A DNA stretch of 37,435 bases from an uncultured Clostridium sp. (GTDB taxonomy: Bacteria > Bacillota > Clostridia > TANB77 > CAG-508): positions 1-37,435 of the forward strand of contig CAMXQV010000012.1 of the NCBI GenBank assembly GCA_947245515.1, in the 5' to 3' direction. The notes below the pieces were generated by a model, which did not search any database, had not been told where the DNA came from, and saw only the letters and a program-made list of their open reading frames with translations. Positions 1 through 9,712 of the stretch are shown here, piece by piece. The position numbers were made by a program, and so were the translations under genes. Position 1 is the first letter of the stretch. Each line of letters starts with the position of its first letter.

Positions 1-55
1 CAATGGCACAATGGCATCCAACGTCAATTGTCAAAATTCTCCGTCCCTATTGGCA
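1..55. other. Intergenic end segment with clostridial-type short repeat
   Basis: This noncoding stretch follows the glucan synthase stop codon and is visibly richer in G and C than its surroundings. It contains the near-tandem words AATGGCA and AATGGCA, then TTGTCAAAATTCTCCGTCCC. The nonamer CTCCGTCCC (39-47) recurs at 26462-26470 between pdaA and yqfC. Words of this kind are scattered between genes in some Clostridia, so this may be one copy of a dispersed repeat. That is inference from recalled pattern only. Confidence 0.3.
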
Positions 56-3000
56 CTACATAAATACTTCTATTTTACTAATTTGTCCATTCCCTTCCAG
101 TGGTATTTTTATTTCTTCTTCTGATTCTTTCTGATTGTCAGCTATCAACTCTAAACCATTTACTAATACTCTTTCTACACCTGTATTTTTACCATTTGGA
201 TTTTTGATTAATATATTATAAACACTATCCTTCCATTTATATTGAATTTGATACTCTTTCCAATCTCTTGGGATACATGGTTTAAATACAAGATTTCCTT
301 TTTCTACTCTCAAACCTAAAATATTTTCTATTCCAACTTTATAATACCAACTACTTGAACCAGTATACCAAGTCCAACCACCTCTACCTGCCAAATTTCC
401 TACTCCATAAATATCAGCTGGAATTACATATGGTTCTACTTTATACTTATTACATGCATCTTTTGTTCTACTATGCTCAATTGGATTTATCATTTTAAAA
501 AGTTCTAACGCCTTATCTCCAAAGCCTAGTACACTCTCAGCAAATATTACCCATATTGCTGCATGTGTATATTGTCCACCATTTTCTCTTACCCCTGGCA
601 TATAAGCTTTAATATATCCTGGCTCTAATTTACTTTTGTCAAAAGGTGGATCTAATAATTTTATGATTCCATTTTCTCTATCTATTAAGTGATTTTCTAG
701 GCTTTCCATTGATATATATTTTTTATCATTATCTCCTGCCTTTGAAATTATACTCCAACTTTGTGCGATACTATCAATTCTACATTCTTCATTTTCCATA
801 CTTCCTAAAGTATCTCCATCGTCTGTAAAGGCTCTTTTATACCATCTTCCATCCCAGCCAACTGAATTAAGTGTCTTTTTCAAACAAGCTTTTATTTTTT
901 CATATCTTTCTACTAATTCTAAATCTCCTTTTTCTTCTATTATAGGGATAAATCTATCTAAAATATTATACAAGAAAAATCCAAGCCATATACTTTCACC
1001 TTTTCCTTTACTTCCTACATTACTTAAGCCATCATTCCAATCTCCTGTACCAATTTTAGGTAGCCCATGTTCTCCAAAGTCAAGTGTCTTTTCTATAGCT
1101 TTTATGCAGTGTTTATAAATACTTTCTTTTTCTTCTGTGAATTCAAATTTATTGTATCTTTCTGCTTCATTTTCTGCTAATACTTCGCCTTTAACATATG
1201 GTGTTTCTATATCTAATATACTTTTATCTCCTGTAAATTCTATATATTCCATAGTTACATATATCATCCATAATAAATCATCAGATATTCTAGTTCTTAT
1301 ACCTCTTCCTGTATCTGGATGCCACCAATGTTGCACATCTCCTTCCATAAATTGATGCTTACTATGAATTAAAATTTGTTTTCTTAGAATCTTTGGATCA
1401 ATATATTTTAAGCCTATTGTATCTTGCAATTGGTCTCTAAAACCAAAGGCACCTCCTGATTGATATAATCCGCTTCTTCCTAAAAGTCTACTACATATTG
1501 TTTGATATGGTATCCATCCATTTAATAATATATTTACAGATTCTAATGGAGTATATACCTGTACTATTCCCAATAATTCTCTCCAAAAGCTTTTAACCTT
1601 ATCTAATTCTTGTTTACAATTTAACACTTTTTGATACTTATAAGCTATATTTTTACAATCAATTTGTTCTTCATCTGCTCCTAAAATTAAAGATATTTCT
1701 TTTTCTTGGAAATTTTCTAATTCTATTTCTATTTCATATGCAATACATGGCTTTTTACCTAAAGTATTTTCATTATTTAGCTTTAACTTTTTTAATCCAT
1801 CTGGATTATTTATCCCACCTGTACCTAAAAAGAAATTTTTATCCCCAGTATAAGAAATAATATTTTCACTAGATGACACATATATATTTGTGTTTTCAAA
1901 ATCATCCTTATACAGATTTTTTGCAAAAATCATATTATTATTTTTATCAAAATTAACCTTAATATATCCATTTGTTTTTATTTCATCTTCTCCTAAAACA
2001 GGTTTTATATAATAATATAATTTAATTTTCTTTTTAGTTGGTGTAGTATTTTTTAATCTTAATATATTTATTTTACAACTATCTTCTTTTGGAACAAATA
2101 CCTCTAATTCTTGCTCAATACCATCACTTTTATGAAGATATTTTGTATAACCAAATCCATATTTCACATTATAATTCTTATTATCAGGTTTTGGGTTTAA
2201 ACCTAAAGACCATGTTTTACTTGTTTCTATATCTTTTAGATAAATAATTTCTGTTGGTATATCATAACTTGCATTATTTTCCCAACTAGATACCCTATTT
2301 AGTCTACTATTTCTAAACCAGCTATATCCTCCCATATTTTCTGTAACTATTGTTCCAAACTTTTTATTTGCCATAATATGACTCCATACTGTTGGTAATC
2401 TATTATCTTTTGATACTTTTAACCAATATTCTTTTCCATCTTCTGAAAAACCACCATATTCATTATAATATTTTAGAGAATTATTATTTTGTAAAATATC
2501 AATATCATCTTCTTGCTCCTTTACAAAAACTGTTTTTTCATTTTCATTTCCTATTTCTTTGTAATTTTCTAAATAATCATCTTCTTGCTCTTTTAAATTG
2601 TTTTTTATTCCACCCTTATTGCTATCAATACAAATCGCAGAAATTAATTCTAACAATTTTAGATCTTCTTTACTTACTTCTTCTTTTGATAATATAAATA
2701 TTCCACCTTTTATATTTTTCAAATAGCCCATTTGCCTATTTAAAATAGTATCCTCAATTTCTTCTTTTACATAATTCTCATAACTATACTTTTCTTCATC
2801 TAAGATAACTACTTCTGTTTGGATATTTTTACTTCTAAAAAATTCATGTGCTTTTAAAACTTCACTAATTACATATTTATCATTTGAATCTTTAATTTTA
2901 ACTAAAATAATCGGTAAATCTCCAGATATTCCATATTTCCAAAGTTCCTCTTGTTTATAATTTCTTTCAGGTATATTTTTAATTAATCTAGATTTAGCTG

Positions 3001-6000
3001 GATTATCAAAAATTATATAAGATAACATTTTTTGATATATCTCTATATCTTTACCTTTTATTTCTAGATATCTACTTTCCGTTTCTACTCTTGCTTTTGC
3101 TACTTCAAACTCTGTTTTAACATTTTCTGATGATTTATATTTTTCTAGATTTTCTTTTACAACTTCCTCCTCATTTCCAACTGAAATAATCAAATCTATA
3201 TTTACTTCTTCTTGTGGTTTTATTTTTATTGTTTTCCTTAAGGCAACAATAGGTTCTGTAACTAATCCTATTGCTTTTGAAAGTGGATTTGAATTTTGTA
3301 CCATTTGTGGTATTCCTAAATTTCCTCTTCCAATAAACTTTTCTTCATTAATTTCATATTCAAAATCCCCAATTGTTTCACTATTTGTGGATAATGTTGT
3401 TGCTAAATATATTTCTTCTTGGTTTAGCTCTCTTCTCTTTCTTTTTACTATTAAACTATTTGTTTTCTCATCATATTTTGTTATTAAAAATAAGTTATTA
3501 AAAGCTGGATGTGCATAATCTTGTTCTTTTTTTGATAACACTGGTTCTAAATATGAAGTTAATTCAATAATTTCTTCCTCGTTTCCATTATTCTTTAAGT
3601 TCACCCTTCTTAACTCTACTGGATCATTTGATGCAACTACTACACTAATCTTTGATTTTATATTTCCATTTACTATTTCTTGTTCTATTTTATCTGGCAT
3701 AAAACTTATTTGATAATTTTCTTTATTTTCATTATGTGGATAATTAGTACTCCAAATTGATTTATTTTTTATATTTTTAAAAGTAAAAAATATTCCTTGT
3801 GAATAATCGTCTGTTGGTTTAAACCTATTAACATATATATCTTTATATTTACTAACTCCTTGTCCTTTTTGATTTATCGCTACTGTATAATTTTCATTAG
3901 AAATAACATTTGCAATTGTTAACTTTTCATTTATTTTATTATAAGTATTTTGAATATAATCTTCATAATCCTTATATTTCAATTTCTCCACCTTCTCCTT
4001 CTTATCCTTAGTTGTTATAAAAGTTTCTGGAATTGTTTCTTGCAATAAAATACTAACTGCCTCTATCTCTGGATTTTGTATAAATCTTTTTTGCAAGATA
4101 TTTTGATTTATTAAGTTATTAATTGATAGTAAAATTAGACCTTGATGATGTGCCATATAAGTTTTTACAACACTAAATTTTTTTCCTTTTCCAACTCTTT
4201 CTGGTGTATAATCAATTGCTTCATAAAAACCATACTTTCCATACATTCCTAGTTGCTCTAATCTTTTCAAATTTTCTATTTCCTGTTTTGGTACATCTGA
4301 AATTGCAAGTATACTTCCATAACTTGAAACAACTAATTCATCTGCCAAACCTCTCTTTAAGCCAAGCCATGGTATACCAAAAGCCTTATATTGATAATTT
4401 GAATGAAAGTCTCTTAAATTAAAAGCTGCTTCAGAAATTCCCCATGGTATATTTAGTCTTTTAGCATATTCCATTTGGCTCATTATTAAAAATTTAGAAG
4501 ATTCGTCTAAAAGACTTCCTTCATATTTTGGTATATTTAGATTTGGCATTAAATATTCAAAAGCAGTTCCTGACCATGATATAAGTCCTTTATATTTTCC
4601 TAAAATAGTTAAAGTTCTGCTTAGATAGTTCCAATGTTTTGCTGGGACATCCTTTTTGGCTATTGCAACTAAACTTGCTTGCCTTGCTTCTGATGCTAAT
4701 AAATCGTAATAAGAATCTGTTAAAGAATTTTCTTCTATATTAAATCCTATTGAGAAAATTTGTTGCTCTTTACTATATAAAACAGAAAAATCACAAGACT
4801 TAATCATATTATCAATTATATTTACCAAATTTCTTAAATTTTCTTTATCAACTTCTATGTCCTCTTTATTTTGATAATCTATTAAATTTTGTAAGAAAGT
4901 TTTTGTTACATAAAGATATCCTATAAAGTTTCCACTATCAACTGTCGATACATATCTAGGTTTTAAAGGTTCTTTTGTCTCTATATTATACCAGTTATAT
5001 AAATGACCATTCCATTTTTGTAAACTTTCTATTGATAAAATAACTTTATCTAATAAATATAAGGCCTTTTTTAAATCTATATATAATAAGTCATACGCTG
5101 AAATTATTGCTAAAAGTGATAACCCTAAATTTGTAGAAGAGGTTCTTTTTACTATCTTTTCTTTTCTGTCTCCTTGATAATTGTCAGGTATTAAATAATT
5201 ATTTTCCTCTTTTAAATAGGTATCAAAATAATCCCATGTTTTTCTTCCAATATCAATTACATATTGTTTTTCCTCTTTATTTAATAAATTTATAGCTTGC
5301 TTTTTATTCTCCTCTTTACTTACATACCACATTATAAAAGGTGTAATAAACCATAAAATACCGATTATTATTCCTAAATAACCATTAAGCATTAAGGATA
5401 TTCCAATTGTTATTAAAGCAACCAATACATTAAAGGACATTTGATTAAAATAAGAAACTAAGTCAGATTTAGCTTGCTTTTCAGCTTCTTCTGAAGTTGT
5501 CCATTCTAGTAAGTTTCTATGAGATACCTTAACTCTATATAAGGTTTTAATAATTGCTTTTGCAGAGGTATATGCTTTATATGGTAAATTTCCTAAAGTT
5601 AATATCCCTCTTAAAACTGCTCCTTTTATTCCAGAAATTTTTGGAGTAAAAGTTTTTTGTTTTTGTTCACCCTCTTTTTTAAATATTAAAATATTTAATA
5701 TTTCTAATAAGAAGGGAAAAATAGCAATTACTAACAAAATTAAAATTATTGATAAAATCCCTTTTTGATGCATCATTCCTATTATTCCACAATATAACAT
5801 TGCGATAATTAAACTAACTTCAAATAGGCTTCTTCTTAAATTATCAAAAATCTTATATTTTGAGAGCAAATTAAGTGGACTTCTGCTACCTAGCCAGCTT
5901 GTAATTTGCCAATCTCCTCTTATCCACCTTGAAAGTCTATTCATAAAGCTATTATATTTAGTTGGATATCCATCCATAACTAAAATATCTGATGCTAACC

Positions 6001-8212
6001 CACATCTTAAATAACAACCTTCCAATAAATCATGGCTTAATACTGTATTTTCTGGAATTGTTTTTGATAAAACTTTAGAAAAGGTTTGTAAATCATATAT
6101 TCCTTTTCCTGTAAAAATTCCTTCATGAAAATTATCTTGATAAAGGTCTGAAATTGCATTTGTATAGGAATCTATTCCACCTGCTCCAGCAAAAATCTTT
6201 GTAAATAAATTTTTGTAACTTATTTGCAAATTGATTCCTACTCTAGGTTGTATCATTCCATAACCTTCTACTACTGTATTTGTCTTATCACTAATTACTG
6301 GTTTATTTAAAATATGTGCCATAGTTCCAATAAGTTCAAAAGCTGAATTTAAAATTAAGTCTGTATCAGCATCTAGAGTAATAATATATTTAAGGTTTGC
6401 CTCCTGTAAGCTTTGTTTATTTTCTTCTATTGTATTTTCTCTAAAAGGATTTTTTATGTTTCCTAAGCAATATTCATTAAATTGATTTATCATACCTCTT
6501 TTTCGTTCCCAGCCCAAATAAGAACTTTCTTTAGCATTCCAAAATCTTTCTCTATATATAAAATTAAAAATTGGTAATTTATTTTCTTCTACTTTATATT
6601 TATTATTTAATTCTTGTACTAATTTTTTACCTTCTTTTATTACTTTTTCATCAAAACTTTCTTCTTTTCTTCCACTTTGCGAACAATCACCTAGTAAAGT
6701 AAAATATAAGTTTTCAGATTTATTAGCTAAATAATAAACCTCTAATTTTTTCATTAATTCTTGAACTTTTTCTTGAGAATTCACTATTGTTGGAATAATT
6801 ACCATTGTGCTATTTTCTTTATCTATTCCCTTTGATAAATCAATCTTTGGAATTATCTTAGGTCTTACTATTTTACTTAAAATATATTGCATTATTTGTA
6901 CTACTAATTCAGATGCTGGAATTAAGAATATAACGATTCCTATAGCAAATATCCATAAATTCTGTATTTTTAAATTTAAAATATAACTTATTGCTGATGA
7001 TAAAATTATAGTAAATATTATAATTGTTGATATAAATAATTTGGTTTTACTTTTTACATTTTTTTCTTTTTTTGTTTTATAATTTATTTTTTGATATAGT
7101 TCTTCTATTCCTTTATCTATTAGATAATAACCTATATGTGCTTCTTTATTTCCAATTTGTTTTTCCTTTGCTATTTCTAATATTTTTCTTGCTATATAAA
7201 TTTCTGATATCTTCGTTTTTTTAGAAATTTCCTTGATTTTATTTCTATAATATTCTTTTGTTTCATTTGTCATATTTTCATATACTTTTACTGGATCTTG
7301 TTTTAATAGTTCTTCTACTCCATTTACTCTTTCAAATACTTCTAAAAAGTTAATTCTTTGAATTCTTTTTATACTCATTATGCTATTTGCCATAGAAACT
7401 TTTCTTACTGCTATATCAAAATGTTCCTTTTTTATTATATCTGTAACTGTTGTTCCTGTCATTTCTACTGCTTCTTCTAAGGTATTCAAATAACTGTACC
7501 CTTTTTTTCCATATCTTTTTAAGATATATGACATATATTCTATAAATGGATATTTCATATCGTTTTTTGAAATTCTAGAAAATCTTTCTTTATTTTTAAA
7601 TGCTATTTCTGTTTTCTGCTTATTTTCTACTAGTCTTTCTACTATATCTTCTGCTTTATATTTTTGCATTTGACTACTATATATTTTTTCACATACTTCT
7701 CTTATATTTTCTATTATTGCGATTTGCAAAAATATTCCTATATTCCATATTTCTTCCATGCTTAAGGATTTTTTTGTTTGATAACTTGCTAAAAAACTTT
7801 CTAAATCCTTTTTTTCTATTTTATTGTCTGTATATGCAATTATTTCTGATGCTAGTACATATATTCTTGCGAAACCTTTATATTGACCATTTGCTATTCC
7901 AACAAAATTTGTGTATTTTTTTAGTGTCATCTCTTTTTGTATTTGTTTTACTGTTTGCTCTATTATATATAGATTGTCTAGTAACCATTCTCCTGCTGGA
8001 TGTATTCCTATTCCTAATTTTAAATGCTCATTTAATAGGTTATAAACTTCTTGTATTATTTTATAACTTTCTATCATATGTGGTATTGGATAGGTTTCTT
8101 TACTTGCTTTTTTGCTTAAATTGTGATTGGTTGCAATTTTTTCTAAGTGATTTTGTAATTGCTTTTTTTCTATTTGGGTTCCATTTATTTTTAATATTTT
8201 TTCCTGTTTCAA
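56..8212 (-). CDS. Cyclic beta-1,2-glucan synthase-like protein (NdvB/Cgs family)
   Basis: A 2718-residue membrane enzyme expected to polymerise glucose from UDP-glucose into beta-1,2-glucan and to trim or cyclise the chain. Order of parts: soluble N-terminal region; membrane segments near 390-440; glycosyltransferase domain with the metal-binding DADTD near 613 and the acceptor-site motif RWIRGDWQ near 760; more membrane segments near 795-845 and 930-960; a glycoamylase-like region; and a C-terminal GH94 phosphorylase-type domain with GDWNDG near residue 2390. The size matches Brucella Cgs and rhizobial NdvB (about 2830). The start is TTG, with AAGGAG about 10 nt upstream and no nearby in-frame ATG. 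It follows the lipoprotein gene by 83 nt in the same direction. That gap holds a terminator-like hairpin covering the ribosome binding site. Whether the product is cyclic cannot be told from sequence. Confidence 0.9.
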   Translation of the reverse strand: MKQEKILKINGTQIEKKQLQNHLEKIATNHNLSKKASKETYPIPHMIESYKIIQEVYNLLNEHLKLGIGIHPAGEWLLDNLYIIEQTVKQIQKEMTLKKYTNFVGIANGQYKGFARIYVLASEIIAYTDNKIEKKDLESFLASYQTKKSLSMEEIWNIGIFLQIAIIENIREVCEKIYSSQMQKYKAEDIVERLVENKQKTEIAFKNKERFSRISKNDMKYPFIEYMSYILKRYGKKGYSYLNTLEEAVEMTGTTVTDIIKKEHFDIAVRKVSMANSIMSIKRIQRINFLEVFERVNGVEELLKQDPVKVYENMTNETKEYYRNKIKEISKKTKISEIYIARKILEIAKEKQIGNKEAHIGYYLIDKGIEELYQKINYKTKKEKNVKSKTKLFISTIIIFTIILSSAISYILNLKIQNLWIFAIGIVIFLIPASELVVQIMQYILSKIVRPKIIPKIDLSKGIDKENSTMVIIPTIVNSQEKVQELMKKLEVYYLANKSENLYFTLLGDCSQSGRKEESFDEKVIKEGKKLVQELNNKYKVEENKLPIFNFIYRERFWNAKESSYLGWERKRGMINQFNEYCLGNIKNPFRENTIEENKQSLQEANLKYIITLDADTDLILNSAFELIGTMAHILNKPVISDKTNTVVEGYGMIQPRVGINLQISYKNLFTKIFAGAGGIDSYTNAISDLYQDNFHEGIFTGKGIYDLQTFSKVLSKTIPENTVLSHDLLEGCYLRCGLASDILVMDGYPTKYNSFMNRLSRWIRGDWQITSWLGSRSPLNLLSKYKIFDNLRRSLFEVSLIIAMLYCGIIGMMHQKGILSIILILLVIAIFPFLLEILNILIFKKEGEQKQKTFTPKISGIKGAVLRGILTLGNLPYKAYTSAKAIIKTLYRVKVSHRNLLEWTTSEEAEKQAKSDLVSYFNQMSFNVLVALITIGISLMLNGYLGIIIGILWFITPFIMWYVSKEENKKQAINLLNKEEKQYVIDIGRKTWDYFDTYLKEENNYLIPDNYQGDRKEKIVKRTSSTNLGLSLLAIISAYDLLYIDLKKALYLLDKVILSIESLQKWNGHLYNWYNIETKEPLKPRYVSTVDSGNFIGYLYVTKTFLQNLIDYQNKEDIEVDKENLRNLVNIIDNMIKSCDFSVLYSKEQQIFSIGFNIEENSLTDSYYDLLASEARQASLVAIAKKDVPAKHWNYLSRTLTILGKYKGLISWSGTAFEYLMPNLNIPKYEGSLLDESSKFLIMSQMEYAKRLNIPWGISEAAFNLRDFHSNYQYKAFGIPWLGLKRGLADELVVSSYGSILAISDVPKQEIENLKRLEQLGMYGKYGFYEAIDYTPERVGKGKKFSVVKTYMAHHQGLILLSINNLINQNILQKRFIQNPEIEAVSILLQETIPETFITTKDKKEKVEKLKYKDYEDYIQNTYNKINEKLTIANVISNENYTVAINQKGQGVSKYKDIYVNRFKPTDDYSQGIFFTFKNIKNKSIWSTNYPHNENKENYQISFMPDKIEQEIVNGNIKSKISVVVASNDPVELRRVNLKNNGNEEEIIELTSYLEPVLSKKEQDYAHPAFNNLFLITKYDEKTNSLIVKRKRRELNQEEIYLATTLSTNSETIGDFEYEINEEKFIGRGNLGIPQMVQNSNPLSKAIGLVTEPIVALRKTIKIKPQEEVNIDLIISVGNEEEVVKENLEKYKSSENVKTEFEVAKARVETESRYLEIKGKDIEIYQKMLSYIIFDNPAKSRLIKNIPERNYKQEELWKYGISGDLPIILVKIKDSNDKYVISEVLKAHEFFRSKNIQTEVVILDEEKYSYENYVKEEIEDTILNRQMGYLKNIKGGIFILSKEEVSKEDLKLLELISAICIDSNKGGIKNNLKEQEDDYLENYKEIGNENEKTVFVKEQEDDIDILQNNNSLKYYNEYGGFSEDGKEYWLKVSKDNRLPTVWSHIMANKKFGTIVTENMGGYSWFRNSRLNRVSSWENNASYDIPTEIIYLKDIETSKTWSLGLNPKPDNKNYNVKYGFGYTKYLHKSDGIEQELEVFVPKEDSCKINILRLKNTTPTKKKIKLYYYIKPVLGEDEIKTNGYIKVNFDKNNNMIFAKNLYKDDFENTNIYVSSSENIISYTGDKNFFLGTGGINNPDGLKKLKLNNENTLGKKPCIAYEIEIELENFQEKEISLILGADEEQIDCKNIAYKYQKVLNCKQELDKVKSFWRELLGIVQVYTPLESVNILLNGWIPYQTICSRLLGRSGLYQSGGAFGFRDQLQDTIGLKYIDPKILRKQILIHSKHQFMEGDVQHWWHPDTGRGIRTRISDDLLWMIYVTMEYIEFTGDKSILDIETPYVKGEVLAENEAERYNKFEFTEEKESIYKHCIKAIEKTLDFGEHGLPKIGTGDWNDGLSNVGSKGKGESIWLGFFLYNILDRFIPIIEEKGDLELVERYEKIKACLKKTLNSVGWDGRWYKRAFTDDGDTLGSMENEECRIDSIAQSWSIISKAGDNDKKYISMESLENHLIDRENGIIKLLDPPFDKSKLEPGYIKAYMPGVRENGGQYTHAAIWVIFAESVLGFGDKALELFKMINPIEHSRTKDACNKYKVEPYVIPADIYGVGNLAGRGGWTWYTGSSSWYYKVGIENILGLRVEKGNLVFKPCIPRDWKEYQIQYKWKDSVYNILIKNPNGKNTGVERVLVNGLELIADNQKESEEEIKIPLEGNGQISKIEVFM

Positions 8213-8265
8213 AAAAATCCCACTCCTTGCAATTTAGTTTTACACTTATTGTTTGCAAGAAGTGG
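8210..8265 (-). promoter_or_regulatory. Terminator-like hairpin over the glucan synthase RBS (possible attenuator)
   Basis: On the minus strand a 13-bp stem (8253-8265 with 8220-8232, one G-T wobble, 20-nt loop) is followed by GA and seven T residues (8217-8211). The last two T residues belong to the TTG start codon. The 3' arm contains the AAGGAG ribosome binding site. I see no separate promoter in the gap, so expression of the synthase would need read-through. The structure could act as an attenuator or a translation block, or simply be the lipoprotein gene's terminator. Confidence 0.6.
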
Positions 8266-8295
8266 AATTTTTATACTATTTTTATTTTTTACTTA

Positions 8296-9030
8296 TTATT
8301 CTCTTTCATAATCATCTTTTTGTTTTGTAATATTAGTGTTGGATTTTTCTTTATCTCTTTTTTCATAATAAAATTTTATTATACTTTGTTGATATTTTTG
8401 TAAATTTTCTTTGGTAAAATCATTTTTTAATTCTAATCCAATATTAAATACATCTATAAAATTACTTAAAGTAGTTTTTTTGACTTCTGTCCCTATATTC
8501 TCTATTTTATTTCCATCTAATACTGGAGTTCCGTTTGATAACATTTGTTCTAAGATCCCATTTTCGTTTAGACTTTTATATAGGGATATATTATATTTTA
8601 CTTTAAATTCTATTCCCTTTTTCTTTAATTCCTTTAAAATAGCATCTGGCGTTTCTCCATGAGAATATACTATGCCGTCTTCTGTTTTTATTATATAATC
8701 TGTAGGTGCTTTTACAAGTCTTAAATTTTCTACTTTATATTCAGTTTTATTTTCTTTATTATACTTTTCTAAGTATCTTGTTTTCATGTCTGGTAATACA
8801 TCTTCTGAGTTTTTAACTTTATCTTCTATTTCTTTTTGTAATTTTTCTTCTTTAGTAAGTTCTTTTTTTTCTTCTATAGGCTTTTTCGTTGATTCTAATG
8901 AGAACCCTGCTAGGCTTGATTTATCATCACACCCTGTAAGTGATGCAAGAATACTTAGTGATAGTCCTGCTACAATACCATACTTTTTTATTGTTGTATT
9001 TATTCCTTTTATTTTTAATTTGCTCTTCAT
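8296..9030 (-). CDS. Putative lipoprotein of unknown function
   Basis: A 244-residue exported protein with a basic N-terminus, a hydrophobic stretch (about residues 18-32) and a lipobox ending LTGC at Cys34, so it should be lipid-anchored on the outer face of the membrane. The mature part is highly charged and Lys/Glu-rich, probably largely helical, with no catalytic motif I recognise. The start is ATG behind AAGGAG, and a good SigA-type promoter lies upstream at 9065-9093. It is the first gene before the cyclic glucan synthase and probably shares its transcript, so a role in glucan export or surface assembly is possible, from position only. Confidence 0.75.
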   Translation of the reverse strand: MKSKLKIKGINTTIKKYGIVAGLSLSILASLTGCDDKSSLAGFSLESTKKPIEEKKELTKEEKLQKEIEDKVKNSEDVLPDMKTRYLEKYNKENKTEYKVENLRLVKAPTDYIIKTEDGIVYSHGETPDAILKELKKKGIEFKVKYNISLYKSLNENGILEQMLSNGTPVLDGNKIENIGTEVKKTTLSNFIDVFNIGLELKNDFTKENLQKYQQSIIKFYYEKRDKEKSNTNITKQKDDYERE

Positions 9031-9064
9031 TTTTTATCTCCTTTTATACATATAATCCTTTTTT

Positions 9065-9093
9065 ATTATACAACACTTTTACAAAAAGTACAA
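9065..9093 (-). promoter_or_regulatory. SigA-type promoter for the lipoprotein gene
   Basis: On the minus strand TTGTAC (9093-9088) is followed by a 17-nt spacer and TATAAT (9070-9065). It lies about 35 nt upstream of the lipoprotein start codon and probably drives the lipoprotein-glucan synthase unit. Confidence 0.7.
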
Positions 9094-9130
9094 TTTTTAT
9101 TAAAAATTTTCAAAAGTTTAACTATAATAT

Positions 9131-9681
9131 TTAATTTTCATAAAAATAATTTATTATCCCATTATAAATTCCCCAAGCAAGCCTATTTTGATACCCATCC
9201 TCTAGTAATTGTTTTTCTTCTTCTGGATTAGATAAAAATCCACACTCTACAATTGAAATTGGAATCTCAACATGTTTCATAATATATACCGTATCCAATT
9301 TCATCGCAACTCTCTTATTTTCTTTTTGAATTGATTTGTTTAAATTTTCTTGTAATTTTTTTGCTAATTTAGTACTCTCTTCACTTCCACTTTTATAAAA
9401 ACATTGCCAACCATAATATTGTTGTTGTGGAATTTTATTTAAATGAATTGATACAAAGATATCTGCTGAACTTTCATTTCCAATTTTAACTCTATTATGA
9501 ATATCAGATATTTTCTTTTGTTTTAAAGTATTACTATCTAAATCATAAATTGCATTTTCGTCAGATCTTGTTAAAATTACTTTACAACCACTTTGCTCTA
9601 GTAGATTTTGAACTTTTAAAGTTATTTTTAAATTTGTTTCTGCCTCAGTAGTTCCATTACTACTTTGTGCTCCTTCATCTG
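9131..9681 (-). pseudogene. cwlD: cwlD 3' part: N-acetylmuramoyl-L-alanine amidase, separated by insertion
   Basis: The distal part of an Amidase_3 zinc amidase. The frame begins DEGAQSSNGTTEAETN and continues to the stop TAA at 9131. It holds the metal-ligand Glu region (TEAETN), the His of VSIHLNK and the catalytic Glu of VECGFLSN. It lacks a start, a signal segment and the DAGHG motif, all of which lie at 15815-16002. CwlD strips the peptide from muramic acid in spore cortex as the first step of muramic delta-lactam formation. Joining the halves at the shared TCTG core gives 547 + 188 = 735 nt, an uninterrupted 244-residue protein with GHGIPDEGA across the join. B. subtilis CwlD is about 237 residues. 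The frame is also that of the upstream recombinase, separated from it by that gene's TAA. Confidence 0.9.
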
Positions 9682-9701
9682 ATAGTATTTTTTTATTAAC
9701 C
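9672..9701. other. attL of the cwlD element
   Basis: This is the junction between the cwlD 3' part and the element. The shared core is TCTG at 9678-9681, matching 15815-15818. A second shared tetramer, CCTT, is at 9672-9675. The element-side arm TTATTAACC (9693-9701) is the inverted complement of GGTTAATAA at the other end. In the excised circle the two arms are 28 nt apart and their midpoint falls exactly on the TC of TCTG, as expected for a large serine recombinase attP. Confidence 0.75.
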
Positions 9702-9712
9702 TTAAAACTATT

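Noticed and set aside
7600..8403. 267-codon open frame on the plus strand opposite the glucan synthase
   Set aside because: The translation is Leu/Phe/Tyr-rich low complexity, runs antisense to a well-supported gene and has no ribosome site; it is a by-product of Lys/Asn-rich codons on the other strand.
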